From: Thalassoglobus polymorphus
GTDB lineage: Bacteria; Planctomycetota; Planctomycetia; Planctomycetales; Planctomycetaceae
Length of the DNA: 64,000 bases
Reading direction: 5' to 3'
NCBI RefSeq assembly: GCF_007744255.1
Contig: NZ_CP036267.1
Span: 4,630,001 to 4,694,000, forward strand
Below are positions 1-9,362 of this stretch, one piece after another. A model generated the notes under the pieces. It did no database searches. It saw nothing but the letters and a program-made list of their open reading frames with translations, and was not told the origin of the DNA. A program made the position numbers and the translations under genes. Positions within the stretch are counted from its first letter, which is position 1. Every line of letters begins with the position of its first letter.

Positions 1-205
1 CGACTCTTACTGGTACGACAAGTTCCCCAAGGACCGCATCGGTGCATCTGTCCTTGGAACCTATACACAAGGAGGAACTGTCTTCACTTCCGGGTCCACC
101 GATTGGGCTCATGGTTTACGTGGCAACGACGCGACCGTTATTCAAATCACCCGAAATATTCTTGACAAGCTGTCTCGGAAACGTGGCGAACCAGTCTCAA
201 AATAA
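1..205 (+). CDS. C-terminal end of an N,N-dimethylformamidase beta-subunit-like protein (partial)
   Basis: An open frame enters from the left edge (frame 2) and stops at TAA 203-205, giving 67 codons. The visible C-terminus has a GGTVFTSGSTDWAHGL segment followed by a helix ending in LDKLSRKRGEPVSK. That Gly-Thr-Asp-Trp pattern and closing helix resemble the C-terminus of the large/beta-subunit family of N,N-dimethylformamidase, which planctomycetes often carry as secreted proteins of unknown substrate. The family call is from memory of the motif and rests on a short fragment. The 88-bp gap to the next gene on the same strand makes co-transcription possible. Confidence 0.5.
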   Translation, partial: DSYWYDKFPKDRIGASVLGTYTQGGTVFTSGSTDWAHGLRGNDATVIQITRNILDKLSRKRGEPVSK

Positions 206-293
206 GAGCTGAGAACTCGCTTCTTAATCGCGAATCGAATTCGCTTTCGATACGATTTCAGGAGAATACCGGTCTCGATTTGCATCATCCCCA

Positions 294-2039
294 ATGGAAC
301 TTCCGAGAATGAACTATTTGTTTCGACTCACTCTGCTTTCGACACTCCTTGTTTGCAATGCCACATTGTTTGCACAAGACAAGCAGACATTGCCCGAAGA
401 CTCGAAGTATCATGATGGAGTTCCAAAGGGGGAGATCATTGGGCCTATCAAATGGGAAAGCAAAATCTTCCCGGGGACGGTTCGCGACTATTGGCTATAC
501 GTTCCTGAACAGTACAACAAAGAAAAACCGGCGTGCCTTTTCATCGCACAGGACGGCTTGAATCGAGCCAAGGGCTGGCACATTCCGGAGATTCTCGACA
601 ACCTGATTCACAAGAACGAAGTCCCAGTGCAAATTGGAATTTTCATCAGCCCCGGAGTCGTTCCTGCTGCCAATTCTAATGCACAAGCCAGGTTCAACCG
701 TAGTTTCGAATACGATGCTTTAGGAGATCGCTACGCGCGTTTTTTGATCGAAGAGATCATCCCCGAAGTCAAAAAGTCTTACAACATTAGCGACGACCCC
801 AATGACCGGGCGATAGCTGGAGCAAGTTCCGGAGCGATTTGTGCCTTCACAGCAGCCTGGGAACGTCCCGATCAGTTTCGACGTGTCCTGAGCACAATTG
901 GGACCTACGTTGGCCTTCGTGGTGGGGACGCTTATCCTGTTTTAATTCGCAAACATGAACCCAAGCCGCTGCGAGTCTTTCTTTCCGATGGCAGAAACGA
1001 CTTGAACCTGTATGGCGGAGAATGGTTCGTTGCCAATCAGGCAATGCTCTCTGCGCTCGAGTTCTCTGGATACGAAGTCGAACATCGTTGGGGCGACGGT
1101 GGTCACAACTCGAAACACGCTGTTCAGATCATGCCGGATGCCATGCGATGGCTCTGGAAAAATTATCCGGAACCCATTCAGGCTGGGACAACCGAGAACC
1201 GGCGAACTGACCTCTTGATTCCCAACGAGAACTGGGAAGCCGTCAGCTCCGGGCATCGATTTACCGAAGGTCCGGTCGCAAACGATATGGGAGAACTTTT
1301 CTTTACTGACATTCCAAACGGGTCAATCCACAAGATTTCGGCTGATGGAACAGTTTCGACGTTTGCGGAAAACAGTCCGGGTGTGAACGGTTTAATGTTT
1401 GGCCCTGATGGCAAACTCTATGCTTGCCAAAACGGAAACAAACAGATTGTCCGTTACACGATGAGTGGAGAAATGGAGGCCGTCTGCAAAGGAGTCGAGA
1501 GCAACGATCTTGTTGTGCTGCACGACGGTTCAGGTTACTTCACCGACCCGAACAACAAAAAAGTCTGGCGATTCTCTCCCGATGGAAAAACGAGCGTGGT
1601 AGACACCGGAATTGAACGTCCAAACGGTGTGATCGTCTCTCCCGACCAAACGTTACTCACGGTCTCAGATACTGCGGGGCGGTTCACGTATTCATTTCAA
1701 ATTCAACCGGATGGAAAACTCGCACACAAACAGGCATATGGTCACCTGCACCTTCCGGACTCGACTGGTAATAGCGGGGCAGATGGAATGACGGTCGACA
1801 CAGAAGGAAGACTCTACGTCACAACTCGTCAGGGATTACAAGTCCTCGATCAACCGGGGCGGGTCCACTTGATCATCGACAAGCCACAAGACGGATGGCT
1901 TTCGAACGTTGTCTTTGGCGGAAAAAACTTTGACACACTCTATGTGACCTGTGGAGACAAAGTCTTCAAACGACGTGTCAAAGCGACTGGTGTGCAACCT
2001 TGGAAAGCTCCCGTGAAACCACCAAAACCACGATTGTAA
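294..2039 (+). CDS. secreted esterase (enterochelin-esterase-like) fused to SMP-30/gluconolactonase beta-propeller
   Basis: The 581-residue protein starts at ATG 294 or, equally well, at ATG 309 (MNYLFRL...), where a hydrophobic signal peptide ending near ATLFAQ begins. Residues about 45-295 form an alpha/beta-hydrolase of the Fes/esterase D type: the nucleophile elbow GASSG is at 176-180 (Ser178) and a GGHNSKH segment supplies a candidate catalytic His. Residues about 305-570 form an SMP-30/gluconolactonase-like propeller beginning with the EGP motif whose Glu is a metal ligand in that family. Known members hydrolyse esters and sugar lactones. The two-domain architecture suggests sequential ester and lactone hydrolysis of a sugar-derived substrate outside the cytoplasm, which is an inference. 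The gene ends 281 bp before the convergent moaE; that gap is filled with repeats. Confidence 0.82.
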   Translation: MELPRMNYLFRLTLLSTLLVCNATLFAQDKQTLPEDSKYHDGVPKGEIIGPIKWESKIFPGTVRDYWLYVPEQYNKEKPACLFIAQDGLNRAKGWHIPEILDNLIHKNEVPVQIGIFISPGVVPAANSNAQARFNRSFEYDALGDRYARFLIEEIIPEVKKSYNISDDPNDRAIAGASSGAICAFTAAWERPDQFRRVLSTIGTYVGLRGGDAYPVLIRKHEPKPLRVFLSDGRNDLNLYGGEWFVANQAMLSALEFSGYEVEHRWGDGGHNSKHAVQIMPDAMRWLWKNYPEPIQAGTTENRRTDLLIPNENWEAVSSGHRFTEGPVANDMGELFFTDIPNGSIHKISADGTVSTFAENSPGVNGLMFGPDGKLYACQNGNKQIVRYTMSGEMEAVCKGVESNDLVVLHDGSGYFTDPNNKKVWRFSPDGKTSVVDTGIERPNGVIVSPDQTLLTVSDTAGRFTYSFQIQPDGKLAHKQAYGHLHLPDSTGNSGADGMTVDTEGRLYVTTRQGLQVLDQPGRVHLIIDKPQDGWLSNVVFGGKNFDTLYVTCGDKVFKRRVKATGVQPWKAPVKPPKPRL

Positions 2040-2133
2040 ACCGTAACGGAATTGAACTTGCGAAAGAGAATGAGCTCACTCTTGCCTGGCATCCTCGTTT
2101 CAGGCGAGAGTAACATTCCAGCAATTTTCGAAT

Positions 2134-2224
2134 TAGAGCATTTCCAATGCTTCTCTTGTCCGCGAAGTACGTTTTCACAAGTCCATACGCTGATGCCACG
2201 AGACAGTACTGTTAAGACAAATTT
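2134..2224. repeat. diverged family-3 dispersed repeat
   Basis: The segment begins TAGAGCATTTCCAATGCTTC and continues TCTTGTCCG. Its first 29 bases match 24 of 29 with the segment starting at 42715. It lies in the convergent gap between the esterase fusion and moaE, directly before a family-2 repeat. The right boundary is uncertain. No coding potential is seen. Confidence 0.4.
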
Positions 2225-2322
2225 TAGATTCGCTCTAGTGTTCGCAAGCTGCCTCGTGGCGAACGGCAGTTTCACTGGCAGTTCGCGTTCTTCACGGGGA
2301 CATGGTCGAGCAGTTTGCTCTA
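2225..2322 (+). repeat. family-2 palindromic repeat, copy 1, ending in the moaE stop codon
   Basis: About 98 bp that align with the copies at 18867, 23399, 47151 and 51446. Shared core blocks are CTGCCTCGTGGCGAAC and CGTTCTTCACGGG, and the right end is GAGCAGTTTGCTCTA. The last three bases (CTA, 2320-2322) read TAG on the minus strand and are the stop codon of moaE. The central blocks can pair with each other, so a transcript in either direction could fold. The left end is more degenerate than in the other copies. Confidence 0.7.
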
Positions 2323-2757
2323 TTCGCCGGGATGAACCCATTCGGTTGTGCCATCGTCCCAGTTTTCTTTTTTCCAGACGGGAACTCTCACCTTGAGTTC
2401 GTCGATCAGGAAACGCCCCGCCTCGAATGCATCGACGCGATGTGGACAACTCAAGGCGATGGCAACGCTCGCCTCAGCGAGTTCGAGATGCCCCGTGCGA
2501 TGAACGACCGCAACTTTTTGAACGGGCCATTTTTCGCAGGCTTCATCAACCAGTTCGTTCATTTTCGCTAATGCCATCTCCGGATAGGCATCGTAATCGA
2601 GCGCAACTGTTTTCCGATCACCTGTCAGTTCTCGAACTGTTCCCAGAAATAGAACGATGGCCCCTGACCTTGGTGTGGTTGCAAACTGCGTGAGCGCATT
2701 GCTGTCAATCGGTTGATCGGTCAGTTGGACAAGGCGGTCGGATTCGGCAATGGACAT
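2320..2757 (-). CDS. moaE: molybdopterin synthase catalytic subunit MoaE
   Basis: A 145-residue protein, the usual MoaE length. It carries the family landmarks: an early GAIVLFLGTVR beta-strand segment, a central HRTGHLELAE segment and the PVWKKE motif near residue 130, whose lysines serve the active site. MoaE with thiocarboxylated MoaD inserts two sulfurs into precursor Z (cPMP) to make molybdopterin in the cytoplasm. It lies 104 bp downstream of moaD on the same strand. The ATG start at 2757 has no close competitor. The TAG stop is the terminal trinucleotide of a dispersed repeat. A possible user of the cofactor, a sulfite-oxidase-type enzyme, is encoded near 50.6 kb. Confidence 0.93.
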   Translation of the reverse strand: MSIAESDRLVQLTDQPIDSNALTQFATTPRSGAIVLFLGTVRELTGDRKTVALDYDAYPEMALAKMNELVDEACEKWPVQKVAVVHRTGHLELAEASVAIALSCPHRVDAFEAGRFLIDELKVRVPVWKKENWDDGTTEWVHPGE

Positions 2758-2861
2758 AGTTCATCGGGGTTCAGCGGAATTGAAACTTAAGACGGATGAC
2801 TCACGCCCCGGCTTCAAGCCGAGAGTACTGAAATGATAGCAAACAGACTTCTCAAGTGGAT

Positions 2862-3107
2862 CTACCCACCACTGACAGGAGGGAAGCAGGCAACTTCGGC
2901 AGATTCCGGAATGAGTTGATCATCATTCGCATACTCCGCATTGATCGCAACAAAGAGGCTGTCGATGATCGGCTGAAGCTCGGGATACTGCGTTGCAAGT
3001 GCTGCTCGGAACTCTCCAACGTTGGTCTTTTCGGGAAGCTCGACAACGACTTCCGATCGACCAGTCAGCTGACTTGCCCGGGCAAATAGTTTCACAGTGA
3101 TTTGCAT
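2862..3107 (-). CDS. moaD: molybdopterin synthase sulfur carrier MoaD
   Basis: An 81-residue ubiquitin-fold protein beginning MQITVKLFARA and ending PPVSGG. The terminal Gly-Gly is what MoeB adenylates and what later carries the thiocarboxylate. The frame could be extended to a TTG at 3140, but the ATG at 3107 aligns with the family's first beta-strand and is preferred. It sits just upstream of moaE, so the two subunits of molybdopterin synthase are probably made from one message. The 104-bp gap between them holds no recognised element. Upstream (3141-3259) are short GATCACATA repeats and the end of the FAD/Fe-S dehydrogenase gene. Confidence 0.9.
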   Translation of the reverse strand: MQITVKLFARASQLTGRSEVVVELPEKTNVGEFRAALATQYPELQPIIDSLFVAINAEYANDDQLIPESAEVACFPPVSGG

Positions 3108-3234
3108 TGCTGTTCTACTGCTTGTGATTTCACAACTCAAAGTTTTACGAAACAGAAAGATGGAGACCGGCCCGACTCGACCGGCGATCCTGGCTTCTCT
3201 AATCCCTCGTCAACGGCCGCTTCCAGCAGTCCGC

Positions 3235-3269
3235 TATGTGATCTATGTGATCCATTGATTTATGTGATC
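3235..3269. repeat. three copies of the 9-mer TATGTGATC
   Basis: TATGTGATC occurs at 3235-3243, 3244-3252 and 3261-3269; the first two are adjacent. The third overlaps the stop codon of the FAD/Fe-S dehydrogenase (TAA on the minus strand at 3260-3262). It may be only local slippage; no function is assigned. Confidence 0.6.
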
Positions 3270-6199
3270 AAGGTTCGCTCACGATGATCGGGAGTCAGCT
3301 TACGTTGAATCGATGGCATGATCCCATATGCCAATGCGAGAATTTTCAGAGGGTGCAAAGTCGGCAGTGCTGAGTTCTGTTTCATCTGGAACTGACAACT
3401 ACTGCACTCGCTCGCTCCGAGCATCAGATCTGGTCTTTGCATTTCTGCAATAAGTCCCGCCCCCATTTTAAGTGACAGCTCAAAGTTTTTCGCGCTCATC
3501 CCAAATGCGCCTGCCATTCCAGAGCAACCTTTGTCAATTGATTGAACGTTTAAGTCGGGAATGCACTTCAGTAATTCAACCCACGGTGGAGATTCGTTGA
3601 GAGCCTTGGTGTGACACGGCGTATGATAGCCGAGAGTCTTTTCCAGCGGATGAAAATCGGTGAGCAGACGGCCCTGCGAATGGAGCGACTGGAAATAAGC
3701 TCCGGCATCAACGGTTTGATCCGCCACAACCTGAGTATCGGGATGATCAATCAGACGAGGGTATTCCTGCTTCAAGCAGACTGCGGCTGTCGGCTCGGTA
3801 CAGACAATCGTTTTCCCCTCGCGTGCAAATTCTCCGAGTATTCCAAGATTGATCTCCGCAAGTTCTCGCGCAGCTTCTAAATCCCCAGCTGAAATCATCG
3901 CCATTCCAGAGGCGACTTGATGCCGGGGAATCACGACACCAATATTATTGTGTTCAAGCACTCGCAAAAACGCGTCGCCCAATTCGGGATCGTGGAAGTT
4001 CGCATAATGATCCACGAAGTAGACAACTTCGTAAGCCTGTTTTTTCTTGCGATCTTCACGATAACGACCAGCCTGCCAGGTATTCAAAAATCGCCTGTGA
4101 GCAAACTTCGGGAGTCGGCGGTACTGAGAAATTCCAAAAAGCTTCTCAACCATCCAACGGCTGATGCGGTTTCCAAGCAACCAGTTCGCAAGTGGTGAAA
4201 TAGCAACTCCGAGCTTTCCAAAGGAATGAGCTCGGGAGAGAAACCAATCCGACCGTGGAAGTCCACTGGCCGCAACAAACTGTGCTTTCGCCTCGATTGC
4301 AAGTGCTGGAATATTCACTTTCGAAGGACATTCCAGTTGGCACTGCTTACAGTTGAAGCAAGAGTCAGCCAGCTCTTTCGCCTGTTCAGTCGAAAACGCT
4401 TTTGAATCAATCGAACTTGTGGCCAATGCTCGAATTAAATTGGCTTTGGATCGCGGAGCGTAAACTTCTGATGTCTCTTCATGAAAGAAGGGGCACATCC
4501 TGTAAGAAGAATCAAACTGTACACGACAGTTCCCACAACCGTTGCAGCGCAGGGTCTCCTCTTCCAGTTCACCTTCCTTCCACTGAAGTTGCAACGGGAT
4601 GAGTTCACTACGAGTCTGCTCTGGATCAGGATTGACCCTGAAGTCGCGAATCGTCAAATGAGGATCATCACTGATGATCTTATTGGGATTGAGCAAATTG
4701 TGTGGATCGAAAAGCTCTTTGACTTTCTGGAAGACACGATACAACGGACCGTATTGGCTTCGGATGAACGCAGTGCGGGCGAGTCCGTTTCCATGCTCTC
4801 CACTGACCGTTCCTCCAAACTCGAAAGCGACCTCGTAAAGGTCTCGCGAAATTTCTTCAATTCGTGAAGCGTTGTCAGAATTTGGAATCGCCAGAAACGG
4901 ACGGAAGTGAACCTGCCCTGAGGCAGCGTGAGCGTATAAAGATGCTGTCACCCAATGTTTCTGGAAAACCTTTTGAGCTTTAATCAGGAACTGGTGGAGT
5001 GATTCCGGCGGAACAGCGATGTCTTCAACGAACGGCAGAGGCCGCGTCTCACCGCGCAAATTGCTGAGTAAAGGAATGACTCGATAAGGCAACGACCACA
5101 GAAACTCAACACCTTCTTCATCAAACGCTTCCATTCCCACATGGACGGTTGAGTCGGCATTACGGGCGACGTGAATGATATTCTGCAAGCGGTCTTCAAC
5201 TTGCCGATTTGAATAGCCCGTCTGCTCAATCAGAACTCCCGCTTCAGCTTGAACCGGGATCAATTTTGCGAATCGTGGATCGGCTTCTCTAGCCAGCGAC
5301 AGCAGCCTTCGGTCGAGTAAATCACACGCACTCGGCTGCAATCCGGTCATTACTTCAATGGCATCGATTGCTTTTTCAAGATCGCCGAACAGCAATAAGA
5401 CGGCCCCACGTCGCGATGGAATTGGCGACGTATGCAATGTGGCCTCAGTGAAAATTCCGAGACTCCCTTCAGACCCGACCAGCAGCCGAGGAACATGAAT
5501 CGCCCTCCCATCCATCACACCACGAAGTTGATACCCCGAGCAATTTCGAACGAGTGACGGCTGATGCTGTCGAATTAACTCTGCATTCTCGTTGAGCAGC
5601 ATCGCCAATTGATGGACGAGATCGGTCTCCCGCCCAGGCTTCGGAATTGAGAGAGCATCCGCGACCCGCTGAGCTTCAAACTTGAAGCCGTCCGCCAAAA
5701 CGGTCTCGACACTCTGCACATAATCACGGGTCGAGCCAACTCGAATCGCGTGCGATCCTGCAGCATCGACTGCGATCATACCACCGACGGTGGTCATTGC
5801 TGTATTAGAAGGATCAGGTGGAAAGTATCGATCGTGCTGCCGCAAGTGTCGATTGAGTTGATCGCGGACTACTCCTGCTTGAACGCGGACAGTACTTCCA
5901 TCGACATGAAGAATATTCTTCATGTGTCGGGAGAAGTCAACAACGATACCTCGTCCTAAACACCCACCTGCAACACCAGTCCCAGAGCCCCGTGGGATCA
6001 ATGGGATGTCGTTCTCATAGGTATAAGCAGCAAGCTTGGAGACATCTTCAGCTGACTTGGGAAATGCAACTCCCAAGGGAAGGATTTGATACAGGCTGCC
6101 ATCACTGGAGAAAAGTTCGCGCGAAATCGCATCGAAGTGAAGTTCACCGGCGAACTCACCCTTCAAATCATCCAGTATTCTCAGCTGTTGCTCGTCCAA
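3260..6199 (-). CDS. FAD-linked oxidase / Fe-S / CCG-domain fusion (D-lactate-type dehydrogenase, YdiJ-like)
   Basis: A 979-residue single-chain 2-hydroxyacid dehydrogenase. Residues about 40-260 are a PCMH-type FAD-binding domain (PRGSGTGVAGG near 69-79) and about 260-510 an FAD-oxidase C-terminal domain with SGEHGNGL near 466-473. Two ferredoxin-like clusters follow: C552, C555, C558 with C569, and C614, C617, C620, C624. The last third has CCG-type segments (HTPCH, CSGMAGAFG) as in GlpC/GlcF. Known relatives oxidise D-lactate or D-2-hydroxyglutarate and pass electrons to the quinone pool at the inner membrane; the substrate here cannot be read from sequence. The start is TTG at 6199, with an in-frame TAA shortly upstream, so no longer form is possible. 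It is 152 bp upstream of moaD. Confidence 0.88.
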   Translation of the reverse strand: MDEQQLRILDDLKGEFAGELHFDAISRELFSSDGSLYQILPLGVAFPKSAEDVSKLAAYTYENDIPLIPRGSGTGVAGGCLGRGIVVDFSRHMKNILHVDGSTVRVQAGVVRDQLNRHLRQHDRYFPPDPSNTAMTTVGGMIAVDAAGSHAIRVGSTRDYVQSVETVLADGFKFEAQRVADALSIPKPGRETDLVHQLAMLLNENAELIRQHQPSLVRNCSGYQLRGVMDGRAIHVPRLLVGSEGSLGIFTEATLHTSPIPSRRGAVLLLFGDLEKAIDAIEVMTGLQPSACDLLDRRLLSLAREADPRFAKLIPVQAEAGVLIEQTGYSNRQVEDRLQNIIHVARNADSTVHVGMEAFDEEGVEFLWSLPYRVIPLLSNLRGETRPLPFVEDIAVPPESLHQFLIKAQKVFQKHWVTASLYAHAASGQVHFRPFLAIPNSDNASRIEEISRDLYEVAFEFGGTVSGEHGNGLARTAFIRSQYGPLYRVFQKVKELFDPHNLLNPNKIISDDPHLTIRDFRVNPDPEQTRSELIPLQLQWKEGELEEETLRCNGCGNCRVQFDSSYRMCPFFHEETSEVYAPRSKANLIRALATSSIDSKAFSTEQAKELADSCFNCKQCQLECPSKVNIPALAIEAKAQFVAASGLPRSDWFLSRAHSFGKLGVAISPLANWLLGNRISRWMVEKLFGISQYRRLPKFAHRRFLNTWQAGRYREDRKKKQAYEVVYFVDHYANFHDPELGDAFLRVLEHNNIGVVIPRHQVASGMAMISAGDLEAARELAEINLGILGEFAREGKTIVCTEPTAAVCLKQEYPRLIDHPDTQVVADQTVDAGAYFQSLHSQGRLLTDFHPLEKTLGYHTPCHTKALNESPPWVELLKCIPDLNVQSIDKGCSGMAGAFGMSAKNFELSLKMGAGLIAEMQRPDLMLGASECSSCQFQMKQNSALPTLHPLKILALAYGIMPSIQRKLTPDHRERTLIT

Positions 6200-6324
6200 T
6201 GTTGCTTCGTTTTATTGTATTCCTGAGACGAAAACCAACGACTCCTTCGTTCAGGATGTCGTTTGTTCAGAACAAGAGTTCGTCGTCGAACGTCATTTGT
6301 AAATCCCGAAATGCTGGAGCAGTT

Positions 6325-6405
6325 CAGAACTGCCCCTGAAACTTGAATCTGCTCTCTCAAACGTTAAGAAAAGCGGCTATCCCAGAGGTTTTCGGAGTGG
6401 TTCTA
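6325..6405. repeat. family-1 palindromic repeat, copy A
   Basis: About 81 bp matching copies at 37639, 42637 and 51367: a GAACTGCCCCTGAAACTTGA left arm, a CTCTCTCAAACGTTAAGA centre and a TTTTCGGAGTGGTTCTA right end. The two ends are imperfect inverted repeats and the centre is a small palindrome, so the unit can fold as one long hairpin. Here it lies between the start of the dehydrogenase gene (6199) and the stop of the zinc-ribbon protein gene (6435) and does not overlap either. Confidence 0.75.
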
Positions 6406-6434
6406 TTCAAATTTTTCTTTATTCAAATGCTTCT

Positions 6435-6947
6435 TTAACTGTGCCCTTCTGAATCGAACTGGGACAGGCTTTTCTTCGCCTGTTCCTGCTCCGCCTCTTC
6501 TTGACGGATTTTTTCCTGTCGATATTTCTCTCCGAGTTCGTGATCGAAAGCTCCGTGCTGGCTAACATCGACATCATGATGTTTGGTTCGGCAACGATAG
6601 CAGACGAGGACATCGGGCATCACGATGTAAAGAATCATGTCCAGCAAAGCGAAGCCCATCAAAATACTGAGCGCCAGAATCGGCTTGTAATACATCCAGG
6701 CGATACTACTCGTGATCGCCCCTAAAGCGACAAACAGAAATCCCAAGGTTTGTGGAAAGTTTTTCTGTCGCCACAAATCAGAATTCCCGCAGCGAAAACA
6801 TTCGCTGGGAGCCTGATTGGAACGTTCAAGACCTTCTGGAATTGGACGCTCCCAGTCACAATGTGAACAACTCAAATTTGCCAATTGAGCGATATCGCCA
6901 GTTTGAGTCGTTCGATCACATTTCGGGCAGTGGAATGTCAGATGCAT
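6435..6947 (-). CDS. zinc-ribbon membrane protein of unknown function
   Basis: A 170-residue protein that I do not recognise by name. The N-terminus has CPKC and CSHC pairs (about residues 8-11 and 28-31), and a second set, CFRC and CYRC, flanks two hydrophobic segments (about 70-87 and 90-110). The tail is charged, rich in Glu/Gln/Lys and likely helical. The pattern is two possible zinc ribbons on the same side of a two-helix hairpin. It lies between the FAD/Fe-S dehydrogenase and a polytopic protein gene, all leftward, so it may be in one transcription unit. No function can be inferred from the context. Confidence 0.7.
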   Translation of the reverse strand: MHLTFHCPKCDRTTQTGDIAQLANLSCSHCDWERPIPEGLERSNQAPSECFRCGNSDLWRQKNFPQTLGFLFVALGAITSSIAWMYYKPILALSILMGFALLDMILYIVMPDVLVCYRCRTKHHDVDVSQHGAFDHELGEKYRQEKIRQEEAEQEQAKKSLSQFDSEGHS

Positions 6948-7013
6948 AGTGATACTATCGTATGAGCGTTGTCACAGCAGGGAAAGCCGTCTCATTTAAT
7001 CGACACTCAGAAT

Positions 7014-7802
7014 TCACAGCTGAGTAGGGATTGCGTAGGACTGTTCGATCAGGTTAGCTGCCATCTCTCCCATGAAGACCAATGTCGTCGCAGCGTAAAG
7101 GACACCTGTCGCAGACTGAGTGTTCCGGTATCGTAAGATACGGATGGTGAGAATCGCGATAATAAACGGCCCAATTAACCCTGCCCACCTCAGCGTCAAC
7201 AGCCCCCAACTCGCCTCGCCCACTTCACCTTGCGAAGAGTACGCAAAGAGCGTGGCCCCCATCCTCAAAGTCGCTGCCACCAGAAAAATCACATTGTACT
7301 GAGTAAATGGTTTCAGCGGCATTCCGGTAGCAGTGAGATACCAGTGCCCCAAGAGCATGGCTGAGGTAACAGAGCCGATTAACCACGCAGCGGAAACAGT
7401 CTCTGCGATGGCAGGCAAAGTGATTGTTGAGACAGTTGCCGACGATTCAGTGGAATTCGCAGAGAGAAGCGTTGCGACTGTGACCAAGGTGACCGTGGAG
7501 GATGTCGCAAGTAAATACGCAAAAACCGTCCCCCCCTTTCGTCGCTCCAGCGTCCAGGCAACCGATCCAGAAAAGGCGAGAAGCCCGAACAGGATCGACG
7601 TTCCCGCGACCAGTTGCGAAACCGCCTGTTCATTGACATGGGGAGTTGGAAATTGATTGGACGTCAAGAACAGCAACACGCTCAACCCCAGCGCAATCAA
7701 CATCTGAATCCGAAAGAAACCAGAGGTAATTTGAGAACGCGGGGCGATACACCAGACAGTCGAGAGTCCGCAGATCAGCTGTAGTGCGAATTCCGGAATC
7801 AT
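7014..7802 (-). CDS. polytopic membrane protein of unknown function, coupled to folE
   Basis: A 262-residue protein with roughly seven to eight hydrophobic segments and no recognised catalytic motif. Short loops hold an ERRKGG basic turn near residue 88 and a [15 protein letters not shown] loop near 157-171. Its ATG start overlaps the folE stop codon in an ATGA arrangement (7799-7802), which usually means translational coupling. The product therefore is probably made together with GTP cyclohydrolase I, but no transport or enzymatic role is evident. The next leftward gene is the zinc-ribbon membrane protein, 66 bp away. Confidence 0.7.
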   Translation of the reverse strand: MIPEFALQLICGLSTVWCIAPRSQITSGFFRIQMLIALGLSVLLFLTSNQFPTPHVNEQAVSQLVAGTSILFGLLAFSGSVAWTLERRKGGTVFAYLLATSSTVTLVTVATLLSANSTESSATVSTITLPAIAETVSAAWLIGSVTSAMLLGHWYLTATGMPLKPFTQYNVIFLVAATLRMGATLFAYSSQGEVGEASWGLLTLRWAGLIGPFIIAILTIRILRYRNTQSATGVLYAATTLVFMGEMAANLIEQSYAIPTQL

Positions 7803-8398
7803 TTCTTATTGTTTATCAAGGCCATCGCTTCGGCTCGGCTCGATTCGTTCTTTCGGAACAAGCCTCGAACGGCACTGGTAATGGTCACGGAGCCAGGCTT
7901 GCGGATGCCGCGAATCGACATACATGAGTGCTCTGCTTCGAGCACAACAATCACCCCCTTAGGTTCCAGTTCGGTATCAAGGAGGTTCGCAAGCGTTTCC
8001 GTCATCCGCTCTTGAACTTGAGGTTTGCGTGAGACCTCATCCACGATGCGAGCGAGTTTACTGAGACCAACAACGTGCCCACGTGGAATATACCCGATGT
8101 GTGCCACACCAAGAAACGGGAGGAGATGGTGCTCGCACATGCTGTTGAAACTGATGTCCCGCACAAGCACGAGTTCATCGTAAGTCTCCGTAAAGACTTT
8201 CTTCAAATGGCGTGCAGGGTCAAGATGAAGTCCGCTGAATAGCTCTTCATACATACGAGCCACACGCGCAGGTGTTTCCAGTAAACCTTCACGATCCGGG
8301 TCTTCGCCGACTGCTGCCAGAATTTCTCGAACTGCTGATTCGATTCGCGGTTTGTCGACACTATTGTTGACGCTGCTGGGGTGATTTTCTTCAGGCAC
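7799..8398 (-). CDS. folE: GTP cyclohydrolase I
   Basis: The FolE domain is complete: CEHHLLPF supplies zinc ligands, HSCMSIRGI near the C-terminus supplies the third, and [14 protein letters not shown] is the conserved core. The enzyme converts GTP to dihydroneopterin triphosphate for folate and, in bacteria with the pathway, queuosine. The frame stays open far upstream into the DUF4912 gene, so the longest start (8707) is unlikely. The only GTG or ATG after the end of that gene is the GTG at 8398, preceded by GAAGAG six bases away. It gives 199 residues, normal for FolE. The stop overlaps the start of the polytopic membrane protein gene. A queG gene for the last step but one of queuosine synthesis lies at 24.4 kb. 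Confidence 0.88.
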   Translation of the reverse strand: MPEENHPSSVNNSVDKPRIESAVREILAAVGEDPDREGLLETPARVARMYEELFSGLHLDPARHLKKVFTETYDELVLVRDISFNSMCEHHLLPFLGVAHIGYIPRGHVVGLSKLARIVDEVSRKPQVQERMTETLANLLDTELEPKGVIVVLEAEHSCMSIRGIRKPGSVTITSAVRGLFRKNESSRAEAMALINNKK

Positions 8399-8489
8399 TT
8401 CAATCTCTTCATTATCAAGACATCGTTCACGCTCATTGTAGGAACAATATACGATAATGACTGCCTCAACTGAGTACGAATCCCAAGTT

Positions 8490-9362
8490 TCACTGGTCAG
8501 AGGCCGTTTTCTCTGCTTCGAGATAATGGATGTTCGTTTCGATGGAGACGACAGCCCGCAAGCGCTGGTTGCCATACTCCGCAACAATTGGAAGAAAGAG
8601 TCGCCCATCGAGCAGAGGCGAGCGTTTTTGAAACTGTCCAAGACGTGAATGGACTTGCACGGTTTGGTCGTCGATACTGACATTCGCTCCAGGTTGAGTC
8701 GTCCCATTCACGGAAACCTCCCCTTCAATGGCAAGGAAAAGCCTGTCTACATTAGTGAAGCGAGAAGCAGACTGTGGCTGTGAATCATTCGCCCCAAGAG
8801 GGAGACCGGAATCACCTTTACGCAAGCTGGCAACTTCGATCGCTGCAGACTGAAGCAGAGAAAAAAATCTCCCCCCCGGTGCAAGGTATCCCAGTTCAAC
8901 TTTCCAACCACTGGACTGAGCGTCAATCTGAACGAACCAACGTGACGCCTGCTCGGGAATTTCAAGATCTTCAGCATGTTCGCGAGCGTGCGGCCCAGAG
9001 TCGCCCCAGTCAACGCGATAAACCCGAAGCACTTTTCGCACACGATGCCAGTCTCTTCCGAGAGCTGCTGCAGCCCGCTTCTGAAGCTTCTGGCTGACAT
9101 GCCATTCAACCCCAAACCAATATGGGCCGAAGTTTTCGACCTGCAACCAGTCATCAGCTTTTTCGTCAGGTCGCTCCTTGCTCGTGCCTCCGACTGCCAG
9201 AAGCTCGTTAATCAACTCATTTTTCCGCAAGCGGCCTGCCCCAGAAATCTTTTTACTCTTGGCCAATTCGCGAAGCTCTGGAACTGTTAATGAACTCAGA
9301 TCAGAAATCCGGTCCGACTTGTGCAGTCTTTCCGCTTCTTGCGGGCGTTCGTCATGACTCAT
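8490..9362 (-). CDS. SAP/Rho-N-like plus DUF4912 protein
   Basis: A 290-residue soluble protein. Residues about 25-57 ([20 protein letters not shown] and onward) form a SAP/Rho N-terminal-like helix-turn-helix that commonly binds nucleic acid. A DUF4912-like domain follows, with a [12 protein letters not shown] segment near 80 and an aromatic-rich beta region to about 175. The C-terminal part after 200 is unassigned. The domain calls are from motif memory, and the role of DUF4912 is not established. It is the first gene of the leftward series and is divergent from the ATP synthase operon, with 262 bp between the two starts. Confidence 0.65.
   Translation of the reverse strand: MSHDERPQEAERLHKSDRISDLSSLTVPELRELAKSKKISGAGRLRKNELINELLAVGGTSKERPDEKADDWLQVENFGPYWFGVEWHVSQKLQKRAAAALGRDWHRVRKVLRVYRVDWGDSGPHAREHAEDLEIPEQASRWFVQIDAQSSGWKVELGYLAPGGRFFSLLQSAAIEVASLRKGDSGLPLGANDSQPQSASRFTNVDRLFLAIEGEVSVNGTTQPGANVSIDDQTVQVHSRLGQFQKRSPLLDGRLFLPIVAEYGNQRLRAVVSIETNIHYLEAEKTASDQ

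Noticed and set aside
1940-2449. A 169-codon minus-strand frame over the end of the esterase fusion and the repeats
   Set aside because: It overlaps the well supported esterase/SMP-30 gene, a family-2 repeat and moaE. Its sequence is basic and has no recognisable domain.
8203-8493. A 96-codon minus-strand frame overlapping the beginning of folE
   Set aside because: It is out of frame with FolE and covers conserved FolE sequence. It is probably an artefact of the leader and 5' part of folE.
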